Assembly: GCF_014640315.1 (NCBI RefSeq)
Contig: NZ_BMGS01000004.1
Span: forward strand, 62,001 to 126,000
Direction of reading: 5' to 3'
Source of the DNA: Hymenobacter glacieicola
Lineage (GTDB): Bacteria; Bacteroidota; Bacteroidia; Cytophagales; Hymenobacteraceae
Length of the DNA: 64,000 nt
Shown here: positions 53,222-61,374 of the stretch, one piece after another
How the letters are laid out: every line of letters starts with the position of its first letter
How positions within the stretch are numbered: position 1 is the stretch's first letter
Notes under the pieces: generated by a model
What the model saw: the letters and a program-made list of their open reading frames with translations, nothing else
The model's database searches: none
Told to the model about the DNA's origin: nothing
Position numbers and translations under genes: made by a program

Positions 53222-54040
53222 ATGCCTACGATTCTCGATAAAATCATTGCCCACAAGCGCCAGGAAGTAGCTGACCGCCAGAGCCTGGTGCCAGTGAAGC
53301 TGCTGGAGCAAAGCCTGTACATGCCGACGCCGCCCCTGAGCCTGCGCCGCTACCTGCTACGCGACGATTTGAGCGGCATCATTGCTGAGTTCAAGCGCAA
53401 GTCGCCGAGCAAGGGCTTTATTAACCCCCACGCCCCGGTGGAGCGCACCACCCTGGGCTACATGCAAGCCGGCGCCTCGGCCCTCTCGGTGCTGACGGAT
53501 GCGGAGTTTTTTGGGGGCAAGAATGAGGACCTGACCATCGCCCGCCGGTTTAATTTCTGCCCCATTCTGCGCAAGGATTTCGTGGTGGATGAGTACCAGA
53601 TTCTGGAAGCCAAGAGCATTGGGGCCGACGCCGTGCTGCTGATTGCAGCCGTGCTCAGCGGTGAGGAAGTGCTGCGCCTGGGCCGCCTGGCCAAAAGCCT
53701 GGGCCTGGAAGTGCTGCTCGAAATTCACAACGCCGAGGAGCTCGACAAAACCCTGCATCCCGACGCCGTGAGCCTAGTAGGCGTCAACAACCGCAACCTC
53801 CACGACTTTAGCGTGAGCCTGGATACCTCGGGCGAGTTGGCCCAGCGCATCCCCGATGAGTTCGTGAAAGTGACGGAAAGCGGCCTGACTTCGGCGGCCG
53901 ATATTGAGGCGTTGCGGGCCGTGGGCTACCGGGGCTTCCTGATTGGGGAAACGTTCATGCGCCACTCGCGCCCCGAAAAAGCCTGCGCCGCCCTGGTGCA
54001 GCAGCTTCGCGCCACCGAAGCCGTAACCGTACTATCATGA
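53222..54040 (+). CDS. trpC: Indole-3-glycerol phosphate synthase
   Basis: The 272-residue TIM-barrel enzyme closes the indole ring. Catalytic motifs are IIAEFKRKSPSKG near residue 58, ALSVLTDAEFFGG near residue 88, ILRKDFVVDEYQI near residue 115 and VGVNNRNLHDFSV near residue 185. It overlaps trpF by 4 bases (ATGA at 54037-54040), so the two are translationally coupled. Confidence 0.95.
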   Translation: MPTILDKIIAHKRQEVADRQSLVPVKLLEQSLYMPTPPLSLRRYLLRDDLSGIIAEFKRKSPSKGFINPHAPVERTTLGYMQAGASALSVLTDAEFFGGKNEDLTIARRFNFCPILRKDFVVDEYQILEAKSIGADAVLLIAAVLSGEEVLRLGRLAKSLGLEVLLEIHNAEELDKTLHPDAVSLVGVNNRNLHDFSVSLDTSGELAQRIPDEFVKVTESGLTSAADIEALRAVGYRGFLIGETFMRHSRPEKACAALVQQLRATEAVTVLS

Positions 54041-54666
54041 GTGTACGCCTGAAAGTCTGCGGCATGGCCCGGCCCGACAACCTGCGGGCGGTAGCCGCCC
54101 TGCGCCCCGACTTTCTGGGCTTCATCTTCTACCCCAAATCCCGGCGCTACGCCACGCCCACGCTCACGCCCGCCGATGCGGCCGCAGTTCCGGCCACCAT
54201 CCGGAAGGTAGGTGTGTTCGTGGACGAAGACACGGCCGTTATTCAGGAGCGCATCACCCAGTACGGCTTGCAGGCCGTGCAGCTCCACGGCACCGAAACG
54301 CCCGAAACCTGCGCCTTGCTGCGCGCTACCGGGGTAGTGGTCATCAAAGCCTTTGCCATAGGGGCACAGTTCGACTTCGCCCAGTTGCTACCCTACGTGG
54401 GGCAGGTTGACTTTTTCCTGTTTGACACGGCCGGGGCCCACCCCGGCGGCAACGGCACGGCCTTCGACTGGCAGCTTCTGGCCGATTACAGTCTGCCGGT
54501 GCCATACTTCCTAGCCGGCGGCTTGGCCCTGGAGCACGCCGATCTGCTGCGGAACCTGCAGCTTCCTGGCTTGTTTGCCCTGGACCTGAACAGCAAATTC
54601 GAAACCGAGCCCGGCGTGAAAGATGCCAACCTGCTGCGGCAGATGTTTCAGCAGCTCCGCCCCTAA
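54037..54666 (+). CDS. trpF: Phosphoribosylanthranilate isomerase
   Basis: The 209-residue barrel enzyme rearranges phosphoribosylanthranilate. The catalytic Cys is in KVCGMARPDNLRAV (residues 5-18), FLGFIFYPKSRRY follows near residue 27, and the Asp region FFLFDTAGAHPGGNGTAFDW near residue 127. The phosphate-binding LAGGLALEHA near residue 158 is present. Start codon overlaps the trpC stop. Confidence 0.94.
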   Translation: MSVRLKVCGMARPDNLRAVAALRPDFLGFIFYPKSRRYATPTLTPADAAAVPATIRKVGVFVDEDTAVIQERITQYGLQAVQLHGTETPETCALLRATGVVVIKAFAIGAQFDFAQLLPYVGQVDFFLFDTAGAHPGGNGTAFDWQLLADYSLPVPYFLAGGLALEHADLLRNLQLPGLFALDLNSKFETEPGVKDANLLRQMFQQLRP

Positions 54667-54747
54667 GTACCTGTTGTGCGCAACGTTTGGCAGGGCTTCG
54701 GCGCTGCTTCTTGATGCGCTACCTACCCCAAAACTTCCCGAGAAACC

Positions 54748-55944
54748 ATGAGTACGACCTATCAACAACCTACGGAGCGCGGCTACTACGGCCAGTTCGG
54801 CGGCGCCTTCATTCCGGAAATGCTCTACCCCAACGTGGAAGAGCTGCGCCAGCAGTACCTCGACATCCTCGCTGACCCCGCGTTTCAGCAGGAGTACCAG
54901 CAACTGCTCCGCGACTACGTGGGCCGGCCGACTCCGCTGTTTGAGGCCAAGCGCTTGTCGGCGAAGTATAACACCCACGTGTACCTCAAGCGCGAGGACC
55001 TCTGCCACACCGGAGCCCACAAAGTGAACAACACCGTGGGGCAGATTCTGCTGGCCAAGCGCCTGGGCAAAACCCGCATCATCGCCGAAACCGGGGCGGG
55101 CCAGCACGGCGTCGCCACGGCCACGGTGTGCGCCCTGATGGGCATGCAGTGCATCGTGTACATGGGCGAAATTGACATGGAGCGCCAGAAGCCGAACGTG
55201 TACCGTATGCGCCTGCTGGGGGCCGAAGTGCGGGCGGCCCTGAGCGGCAGCCGCACCCTCAAGGATGCTACCAACGAGGCCATCCGGGACTGGATCAGCA
55301 ACCCCGTGGACACGCATTACATCATTGGCTCGGTGGTGGGCCCGCACCCGTACCCCGATCTGGTGGCGCGCCTGCAGGCCGTTATCAGTGAGGAAATGCG
55401 CAAGCAGCTGCTGGAAAAAACGGGTTCGGAGCTGCCCAGCTATGTGGTGGCCTGCGTGGGCGGCGGCTCCAACGCGGCCGGCGCTTTTTACCATTTCCTG
55501 GAAGAGCCTGCCGTGAAGCTGGTGGCCGTGGAAGCGGCCGGACACGGCGTTAATTCCGGGCACTCGGCCGCTACTTCGGTGCTGGGCAAGCCGGGCATCA
55601 TTCACGGCTCCCGCACCTTACTCATGCAGGACGAGGACGGCCAGATTACCGAGCCCTACTCCCTGTCGGCCGGCCTCGATTACCCCGGCATTGGTCCCCT
55701 GCACGCGTTTCTGGCCGATTCCGGCCGGGCCCGGTTTATCAGCATTGAGGACGAGGACGCCCTGCGCGCCGTGGCCGAACTGAGCCGCCTGGAAGGCATT
55801 ATTCCCGCCCTCGAAACCGCCCACGCCCTGGCCGCCCTGGGCCAGTTGGGCGCCGGCCCCGACGACGTGGTAGTGGTCAACCTTTCCGGCCGCGGCGACA
55901 AGGACCTAGAAACCTACCTCAAGTATGCCGACACCATCCTGTAA
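54748..55944 (+). CDS. trpB: Tryptophan synthase beta chain
   Basis: The 398-residue PLP enzyme makes tryptophan from indole and serine. The PLP lysine is in [13 protein letters not shown] (near residue 91), followed by [20 protein letters not shown] (residues 111-130) and the phosphate loop [13 protein letters not shown] near residue 235. The N-terminal [20 protein letters not shown] is typical of TrpB1, the partner of TrpA. Confidence 0.96.
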   Translation: MSTTYQQPTERGYYGQFGGAFIPEMLYPNVEELRQQYLDILADPAFQQEYQQLLRDYVGRPTPLFEAKRLSAKYNTHVYLKREDLCHTGAHKVNNTVGQILLAKRLGKTRIIAETGAGQHGVATATVCALMGMQCIVYMGEIDMERQKPNVYRMRLLGAEVRAALSGSRTLKDATNEAIRDWISNPVDTHYIIGSVVGPHPYPDLVARLQAVISEEMRKQLLEKTGSELPSYVVACVGGGSNAAGAFYHFLEEPAVKLVAVEAAGHGVNSGHSAATSVLGKPGIIHGSRTLLMQDEDGQITEPYSLSAGLDYPGIGPLHAFLADSGRARFISIEDEDALRAVAELSRLEGIIPALETAHALAALGQLGAGPDDVVVVNLSGRGDKDLETYLKYADTIL

Positions 55945-55963
55945 AGCCAGTTGACCAACTAGT

Positions 55964-56058
55964 GTCCTACTGAGCGGAGTCGAAGCATCTCTCCCGCTTC
56001 GTTGCTTCCTCTACTGATTAGCCAGCGGTAGAGATGCTTCGGCTGCGCTCAGCAGGAC
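55964..56058. repeat. Dispersed inverted repeat between trpB and trpA
   Basis: Outer arms GTCCTACTGAGC (55964-55975) and GCTCAGCAGGAC (56047-56058) pair with one mismatch; inner GAAGCATCTC and GAGATGCTTC are complementary. It belongs to the GTCATnCTGAGC family and is transcribed with the operon. Confidence 0.85.
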
Positions 56059-56071
56059 AAACAAAATCATC

Positions 56072-56854
56072 ATGCAAAATCGTATTCAACAGGCTTTCCA
56101 GAAGAAGGGCAAAGGTCTGCTCAACGTGTATTTCACCGCCGGCTACCCCAGCCTGCACGACACGGTGCCGCTCATTAAGTCGCTCACGCAAGCCGGCGCC
56201 GACCTCATTGAAATTGGGATGCCGTTTTCCGATCCGCTGGCCGATGGTCCCGTGATTCAGGCCAGCAGCACGGCCGCTCTGCAGAACGGCATGAACATGC
56301 GGGTGCTGTTTCAGCAGCTGGAAGGCATCCGCCAGGAAGTGCCCGAAGCCCCCATTCTGCTCATGGGTTACCTAAATCCGGTGATGCAGTTTGGGGTAGA
56401 AAACTTCTGCCGCGAGGCCGCCGCGGCCGGCGTCGACGGCGTTATCCTGCCCGATCTGCCCCTTGACGACTACGTGGCCGAGTACCAGGACATGTTTCGG
56501 CGCTACAACCTGCGGCCCGTGTTTCTCATCACCCCACAAACCGCTCCCGAGCGGATCCGCCGCATTGATGAGCTGACGGATTCGTTTCTCTACCTCGTGT
56601 CGGGCCCCGGAACTACGGGCGGGGCCAACACCCAGGCCGAGGGGGTGCAGGAGGCGTACTTTCAGCGCATTGAGGCCATGAACCTGCGCAACCCCCGCCT
56701 CATCGGCTTCGGCATTGGTGATAAGGCGTCGTTTCAACGGGCGTGTCAGTACGCCGAAGGCGCCATTATCGGCTCGGCCCTGATTCGGGCTTTGGAGGGT
56801 ACTGATGACGCGCCGGCCGCCGCCGCCCGGTTTGTTTCCTCTGTTCTTAAGTAG
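56072..56854 (+). CDS. trpA: Tryptophan synthase alpha chain
   Basis: The 260-residue enzyme cleaves indole-3-glycerol phosphate to indole. Catalytic Glu is in LIEIGMPFSDPLADGPVIQ (near residue 48), with the Asp in the same segment. GVDGVILPDLPLDD lies near residue 120 and SGPGTTGGANT near residue 178. The start codon is 13 bases after the inverted repeat. Confidence 0.95.
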   Translation: MQNRIQQAFQKKGKGLLNVYFTAGYPSLHDTVPLIKSLTQAGADLIEIGMPFSDPLADGPVIQASSTAALQNGMNMRVLFQQLEGIRQEVPEAPILLMGYLNPVMQFGVENFCREAAAAGVDGVILPDLPLDDYVAEYQDMFRRYNLRPVFLITPQTAPERIRRIDELTDSFLYLVSGPGTTGGANTQAEGVQEAYFQRIEAMNLRNPRLIGFGIGDKASFQRACQYAEGAIIGSALIRALEGTDDAPAAAARFVSSVLK

Positions 56855-56934
56855 GTAAGCTGTCAGACCAGCTCCGTACCGTTTGTCAGCCAGAGCAGCG
56901 CGAAAGACAACAACCGATATTCTCCCACCAGCAC

Positions 56935-57948
56935 ATGATCATCCAACTCGACTCCCATATTTCCGAGGCTGCCCAGCAGGCCATCGAGAAACACATTAAA
57001 GGCCTGAAGTACAAAATCACGAACGTCAGAACCCAGCGCGCCCACTACCTCGTGGCCATTGGGAAGGCCGATATCGACCTGCGCTCCATCGGGCAGCTGC
57101 CGGGTATTCTGGATATTCACCAAGTATCCGACGACTACCAGCTCGTGTCGCGCAAGTGGCGCGTACGTCCCACCGTGCTCGACCTCGGCGACGGGGTGCG
57201 GGTAGGAGAAGGCAGCCTCATGCTGGCCGCCGGCCCCTGCAGCATTGAGAGCGAAGCACAGATGGAAAGCATCATGCAGCACCTCCTGGACAACGACGTG
57301 CGCATTATGCGGGGCGGCGTGTTCAAGCCCCGCTCGTCGCCCTATTCCTTCCGCGGCCTGGGCATGGACGGCCTGAAGCTGTTTCACCAGATGGCGCGGG
57401 CGCGAGGCATCAAAATTGTGACGGAGGTCATGCAGGTCTCGCAGGTGGAGGAAATGCACGACTACGTGGACGTGTTCCAGGTAGGCGCCCGCAACACCCA
57501 GAACTTCAACCTGCTTGATGCCCTCGGCGGCGTGGACAAGCCGGTGCTGATTAAGCGCGGTATTTCGGGCACGATTGAGGAGCTGCTCTCGTCGGCGGAG
57601 TACGTGTTTTCGGGCGGCAATGAGAAGTTGGTTCTCTGTGAGCGCGGCATTCGGACTTTTGAAACGGCTTCGCGTAACACCCTGGATTTAAACGCCGTGC
57701 CTATCCTGAAGGAGAAAACCCACCTGCCCGTCATCGTGGACCCTTCCCACGGCATCGGCATCCGCGACTACGTGCCGTCCATGGCCCTGGCTGCCGTGAT
57801 GGCCGGCGCCGATGGCATCATCTACGAGGCCCATGAGAAGCCCGAAGAAGCTGCTTCCGATGGAGCCCAGACGCTGAACTTCCAGGAGTCGGCCCGCCTG
57901 ATTCGCAACCTGCGCAAGGTGTACGCGCTGCGGCAGGAGCTGGACTAA
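56935..57948 (+). CDS. aroF: 3-deoxy-D-arabino-heptulosonate 7-phosphate synthase (DAHP synthase)
   Basis: The 337-residue enzyme starts the shikimate pathway. It has an N-terminal ferredoxin-like regulatory domain (about residues 1-70) as in type I-beta enzymes of the Thermotoga kind. The barrel follows: LAAGPCSIESEAQ near residue 98, GVFKPRSSPYSFRGLG near residue 129, the metal Glu and His regions QVGARNTQNF and VDPSHGIGIR near residues 182 and 266. Co-transcription behind trpA makes precursor supply follow tryptophan demand. The operon ends at the terminator 58131-58186. Confidence 0.93.
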   Translation: MIIQLDSHISEAAQQAIEKHIKGLKYKITNVRTQRAHYLVAIGKADIDLRSIGQLPGILDIHQVSDDYQLVSRKWRVRPTVLDLGDGVRVGEGSLMLAAGPCSIESEAQMESIMQHLLDNDVRIMRGGVFKPRSSPYSFRGLGMDGLKLFHQMARARGIKIVTEVMQVSQVEEMHDYVDVFQVGARNTQNFNLLDALGGVDKPVLIKRGISGTIEELLSSAEYVFSGGNEKLVLCERGIRTFETASRNTLDLNAVPILKEKTHLPVIVDPSHGIGIRDYVPSMALAAVMAGADGIIYEAHEKPEEAASDGAQTLNFQESARLIRNLRKVYALRQELD

Positions 57949-58130
57949 GGGCTGTAGAAGTTGGGTCGTTGGCGCGCTGCCTATGCGTGTCGGAGCCCAG
58001 CGGAGGGTTCATGCTGCTCCGGCTCCAATAAGCTGCCTGACCTCTGGCGTCTTCTTGGTAGCCACCAGGAGAGCATGCCAGACGGTTGCTAATACGTTGA
58101 GGAAGAAACTCCTCGGGTAAGCCCAGCAGC

Positions 58131-58186
58131 AAGGCCGCGGCTACCGAAAGTGGACTCCGGTTCCGCTTTCGGTAGCCGCGGCCTTT
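58131..58186 (+). terminator. Terminator of the trp operon
   Basis: Arms AAGGCCGCGGCTACCGAAAG (58131-58150) and the exact inverse (58166-58185), with a 15-base loop, are followed by TTTT. It is 182 bases after the aroF stop. Confidence 0.85.
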
Positions 58187-58206
58187 TCTACTATTACCTT
58201 GGTGTC

Positions 58207-59493
58207 ATGTTCTTCACTTTCAATGTGTATAGCGGAGTGCTGCTGCCGTTTTTCGTGCAGGGAGTAGTTGTGGCCGGAGTGCTGGCCGTGCGAAGCCAGC
58301 GAGAGGACGCGGGAGCCGATAAGTGGCTGGCCCTGCTGCTGCTTTTGCACGCCCTGCGGTTAGCTCAGTGGATGCTGGGCTTTGCCGGCTGGTACGACTC
58401 GCACGATGCGCGCACGGTGTTCATGTTTTACTTCCCGTTCAGTAATTGGCTGGCGGTGGGGCCGGTGCTGTACTTTTACTTTCGCAGCCTCACCAACCAG
58501 GAGTTCCACCTGCGGCGGCAGCACTGGCGCCACTTCGTGCCGGCCCTGGCTTGGGTGGGCTGGCGCCTGGTCGTGTTTGTGTACGATGTTGGGTGGTGGC
58601 ATGGCATGCAGCAACGGGCACTACCAGCGCATTACGGCACGAAAGGCCCGCTGGCCTTTTGGGCCGATCAGCAGCCGATTGGGTACTGGGTTGATGCCGT
58701 GGCTTACCTACTGGTACTAGCCTACGCCGTGCGCACCCTGCAAGCCTACCGCGTGTATGCCCACTACCTGAATGACAACTTCTCCGACACCGCCCAGATT
58801 CGGTTTCGGTGGCTGCGCAACGTGCTGGTGGCCGTGGTAATAGGGACACTGGTAATGCTGGGCTTCGGGTTTATCAACACCTGGCTACTTCCACTCAGTT
58901 ACTACCAAGCCTGGTACGACTACCTGTTCACGGGCCTGCTGCTGTACTACCTAAGCATTGCTGGCTTGCTCACCGGGCACCGGCTCGCTGGCTTGCACTT
59001 TCAGCCCAAAGAGGCTGCCGAGAGTCTGGTTCCCACAGTTGAAGCCGCTACTACCCTCGCCCAACTCCCGTCGGCCAGCCCACTAACGACAAACGCGGCG
59101 CCCGATTTGGTTTTGCCAGTGGTTGCGGCTGAAGTTCAGCCTGAGAACAGCGCGGAGTTGGAACGCTGGACCCAGCGCTTGCTTCGGCACATGGAAACCC
59201 AACGGCCATATCTAGCCTCCGAGTTAACCCTGGGCGAATTGGCCGCGCAGTTGCGCACCAACACTTCGTGGCTGTCCCGGGTCATCAATACGGGCTGCGG
59301 TCAGAACTTCAACGACTTCATTAACGAGTTCCGGGTACGGGAGGCCGAGCGTCGCCTTCTTGACCCACACTACCGACACTACACGCTACTGGCGGTGGCC
59401 TTGGAGGCAGGTTTCAATTCTAAATCCACATTTAATCGGGTGTTTAAGAAGTTACGCGGCCTAACGCCCAGCCAAGTAGGGCGTCAGGGATAA
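58207..59493 (+). CDS. Membrane-bound AraC-type transcriptional regulator
   Basis: From the ATG at 58207 the protein has 428 residues. The N-terminal half has about seven hydrophobic helices (VYSGVLLPFFVQGVVVAGVL first), typical of 7TM-AraC regulators of Bacteroidota. A linker (about 280-320) leads to an AraC/XylS double helix-turn-helix at residues 335-428, with LAAQLRTNTSWLSRVINTGC, NDFINEFRVREAERRL, and LEAGFNSKSTFNRVFKKLRG. Its signal may be sensed in the membrane. The promoter starts in the space after the trp terminator. Its targets are unknown; the next gene on the same strand is a small exported protein. Confidence 0.87.
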   Translation: MFFTFNVYSGVLLPFFVQGVVVAGVLAVRSQREDAGADKWLALLLLLHALRLAQWMLGFAGWYDSHDARTVFMFYFPFSNWLAVGPVLYFYFRSLTNQEFHLRRQHWRHFVPALAWVGWRLVVFVYDVGWWHGMQQRALPAHYGTKGPLAFWADQQPIGYWVDAVAYLLVLAYAVRTLQAYRVYAHYLNDNFSDTAQIRFRWLRNVLVAVVIGTLVMLGFGFINTWLLPLSYYQAWYDYLFTGLLLYYLSIAGLLTGHRLAGLHFQPKEAAESLVPTVEAATTLAQLPSASPLTTNAAPDLVLPVVAAEVQPENSAELERWTQRLLRHMETQRPYLASELTLGELAAQLRTNTSWLSRVINTGCGQNFNDFINEFRVREAERRLLDPHYRHYTLLAVALEAGFNSKSTFNRVFKKLRGLTPSQVGRQG

Positions 59494-59608
59494 GCCCCTG
59501 ACTGGTGTCAAAGTATAAGTTAGGATGTCCCATACTGTAAATCGGGGCGCTAAGGGGTAGGGGACTGTGTTCCTTTGGTGCATTGTTTCACTTCAACCAC
59601 TGCATCCT

Positions 59609-59995
59609 ATGCCTACCTCCATTTTTCTGCGCCCCGCCTTAGCACTGGGCTTGCTGCTGTTGCTGGGCAGCCTGTTTTCCGCCGGTTCGGGTGGTGTCAA
59701 TTCAGGTCTGCTCATCGAGCCCGGCAAGCAGTTTGTCCTGGGTGGCAGCCAGCCTGGCGCCTTCAAGGTAGTGGCCCGTAATGTGGGCAAGGTACCCGTC
59801 GAGTTCAAGGAACGGCCCCGGGGTGGGGGTATTTTTGGGCGAGCTATGCTGGCCCCGGGCCAGTCGGCTACCCTGCGCTTTATGGCGGGCTCCTCCGCTG
59901 TGCTGCTGAACCCCTCAGCCCAGCAAGCCAATGTAAAGCTGCATATTACCGGTGATACCCGCCTGTCCATGGGCTATGAGCCTAACGGTAAATAA
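59609..59995 (+). CDS. Small exported protein, function unknown
   Basis: From the ATG at 59609 the product is 128 residues, with a hydrophobic signal segment (residues 5-28, LALGLLLLLGSLFSAG). The mature part has AFKVVARNVGKVPVEFKERP (near residue 50) followed by APGQSATLRFMAGSSAVL, a beta-rich pattern reminiscent of immunoglobulin-like folds. I do not recognise a family. It follows the AraC regulator by 115 bases. Confidence 0.65.
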   Translation: MPTSIFLRPALALGLLLLLGSLFSAGSGGVNSGLLIEPGKQFVLGGSQPGAFKVVARNVGKVPVEFKERPRGGGIFGRAMLAPGQSATLRFMAGSSAVLLNPSAQQANVKLHITGDTRLSMGYEPNGK

Positions 59996-60066
59996 GGCCA
60001 GTACCAGTGCTGTACTCTCGGCAAAAAAATAGGGGAGCCTGAATACAACATATTCAGAAAGTAATT

Positions 60067-60074
60067 TATATTTG
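60067..60074 (+). promoter_or_regulatory. -7 box TATATTTG before the first hydroxylase leader
   Basis: A perfect TAnnTTTG ends 7 bases before the leader ORF ATG at 60082, so the transcript would be nearly leaderless. No TTG is present at -33. Confidence 0.55.
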
Positions 60075-60081
60075 GAACATC

Positions 60082-60171
60082 ATGCTGAACCTAACCGCAA
60101 AGTGCTTTAACCTGATGAATATTCGCCCCGTGCAGGGCGAGGTCGGGCCTCTTTGCGGACATGAAAGTTAG
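60082..60171 (+). CDS. Possible leader peptide upstream of the first hydroxylase gene
   Basis: A 29-codon ORF (starts MLNLTAKCFN, ends CGHES, TAG) lies between a -7 box and an intrinsic terminator at 60208-60243. It has no run of one amino acid; one Phe codon at position 9 is the only aromatic residue. The RNA offers a long stem CCGCAAAG (60095-60102) with CTTTGCGG (60151-60158), and GTCGGGC (60142-60148) exactly complements GCCCGAC (60212-60218) of the terminator's 5' arm. An attenuator is likely; its signal is unknown, and a protein-free riboswitch is also possible. Whether the ORF is translated is unproven. Confidence 0.5.
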   Translation: MLNLTAKCFNLMNIRPVQGEVGPLCGHES

Positions 60172-60207
60172 AAGCGCAGTATGACACTTCTCCTCTGAAA
60201 ATCTAGC

Positions 60208-60243
60208 AAAAGCCCGACTCCCTCCAGGAGCCGGGCTTTTTTT
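60208..60243 (+). terminator. Intrinsic terminator upstream of the first hydroxylase gene
   Basis: Arms AAAAGCCCGACTCC (60208-60221) and GGAGCCGGGCTTTT (60227-60240, one mismatch) are followed by T residues, 25 bases before the ATG at 60268. Its position in front of the gene, not behind one, implies conditional termination. Confidence 0.8.
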
Positions 60244-60267
60244 CTGCCCATTATTCGCTACCTGCTC

Positions 60268-61002
60268 ATGGTACAGCAACATTACGACCGGTACACGGCC
60301 CAGGACCAGTTGGTCTGGAAGGTATTGTTTGACCGTCAGACGGCCCTGCTGCACAAGCGGGCCTGCTCGGCCTTTGGCCGAGGACTGGCCGCCGTTGGTT
60401 TTCACCGCAATGCCATTCCTGATTTTGCGGAGGTAAATCAGCGCCTGCAGAAAGCCACCGGCTGGCAGCTGGAGCCGGTGCAGGGCATGCTGGGCGATGC
60501 CGACTTCTTCGGTCTGCTGGCCCAGCGCAAGTTTCCCGCTACCGTCTGGATCCGGTCGATGGAGCAGTTTGACTTCATTGAGGAGCCCGACCTGTTTCAC
60601 GGCGTGTTCGGCCACGTGCCGCTGCTCATGGACCAGGCCTTCGCCGATTTCCTGCATTTTTTAGGCCACGTAGCCGCCCAGCACCTTACTGATGCCGCAG
60701 CCCTAGCCCGCCTGGAGCGCCTCTACGGCTTCACGGTACAGTTTGGGTTAGTGCTGGAAAAGGACGAGGCCCGCATGTATGGAGCTGGTCTGCTGTCCTC
60801 TTCCGGCGAAATTCACCATTGCCTCGGCGACGTAACCCGTCGCGCCCCCTTTGACCTGGCCACGGTACTGCACACGCCCTACAGCGAGGCTCGGTTGCAG
60901 GAGCAGTATTTCGTGCTCAACAGCTGGGACCAGCTCACGGAAAGCGTGGCCGAGCTGGCGGCCTTGCTCTCCACGGGCTGGGAGCTGCAACCCGTGAAAT
61001 AA
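60268..61002 (+). CDS. Aromatic amino acid hydroxylase paralogue with altered iron site
   Basis: The 244-residue protein clearly belongs to the phenylalanine/aromatic amino acid hydroxylase family: FDFIEEPDLFHGVFGHVPLL (residues 101-120) and MYGAGLLSSSGEI near residue 170. However, the iron ligand Glu in the usual YWFTxEFGL reads YGFTVQFGL, so Gln158 (codon CAG at 60739-60741) replaces Glu. The Trp before it is Gly, and the residue after the first iron His (usually Asp) is Gly112. Both His ligands (111 and 116) remain. The protein is probably inactive as a standard hydroxylase or has altered chemistry. It stands 203 bases before the leader peptide of the intact paralogue. Confidence 0.85.
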   Translation: MVQQHYDRYTAQDQLVWKVLFDRQTALLHKRACSAFGRGLAAVGFHRNAIPDFAEVNQRLQKATGWQLEPVQGMLGDADFFGLLAQRKFPATVWIRSMEQFDFIEEPDLFHGVFGHVPLLMDQAFADFLHFLGHVAAQHLTDAAALARLERLYGFTVQFGLVLEKDEARMYGAGLLSSSGEIHHCLGDVTRRAPFDLATVLHTPYSEARLQEQYFVLNSWDQLTESVAELAALLSTGWELQPVK

Positions 61003-61169
61003 GCGCTTGTACTGGCCAGCACTACGCCAGTGGGTTAGAAATCTGTTTCGCGTTTAGGATGGAAGTGGGCCGGCAACGGCAGCAGGTGGGGGTGGGATAC
61101 CAGACGCTGCCGCCGCTCACTCCAACCACCGCTCCGGCGGTTCGCGGAATAGGTTTCTCGCTCACTGGC

Positions 61170-61199
61170 TTGTTTGCTAGGTGTTACGTTGTACTTTTG
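61170..61199 (+). promoter_or_regulatory. Promoter TTG-N19-TACTTTTG of the second hydroxylase transcript
   Basis: TTG (61170-61172), a 19-base spacer and TACTTTTG (61192-61199) are an exact consensus match with the same spacing as the trp promoter. The start site should fall at or within a few bases of the leader ATG at 61205. Confidence 0.7.
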
Positions 61200-61204
61200 C
61201 CCCA

Positions 61205-61288
61205 ATGCTACTGACTACCCGCTATTACGCCTATGCCTATTACGCTCCTGCCCGGAGCGGAGCGGCCACGGCGTGCCTCGGAGGATAA
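61205..61288 (+). CDS. Tyrosine-rich leader peptide (YYAYAYY)
   Basis: A 27-codon ORF has five Tyr codons within seven (61223-61243), reading TTRYYAYAYYAPARSG, and ends with TAA at 61286-61288. It starts almost at the predicted transcript start, so translation is likely leaderless. The RNA can form a protector hairpin GCTCC (61244-61248) with GGAGC (61254-61258), an antiterminator 61254-61263 with 61320-61330 (ten pairs, one bulge) and a terminator 61313-61347. A ribosome stalled on Tyr codons would cover the protector strand and free the antiterminator. This predicts that low charged tRNA-Tyr switches on the gene at 61375. Confidence 0.82.
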   Translation: MLLTTRYYAYAYYAPARSGAATACLGG

Positions 61289-61312
61289 GCATTACTTCCC
61301 CTGACACTTTCG

Positions 61313-61352
61313 ACAGCCTGCTTCCGCTCCGTGCGGAGGCAGGCTGTTTCTT
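61313..61352 (+). terminator. Attenuator terminator before the second hydroxylase gene
   Basis: A 16-base-pair stem (61313-61328 region with 61333-61347; outer arms ACAGCCTGC/GCAGGCTGT, inner CCGC/GCGG, one wobble) has a five-base loop and is followed by TTTCTTTTT. The ATG is 23 bases further on. Confidence 0.88.
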
Positions 61353-61374
61353 TTTACCTCTTCTCTCTTTCTGT

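Noticed and set aside
61174..61374. N-terminal extension of the second hydroxylase through the leader region
   Set aside because: It starts before the -7 box and would run through the terminator hairpin; the enzyme family does not have such an extension.
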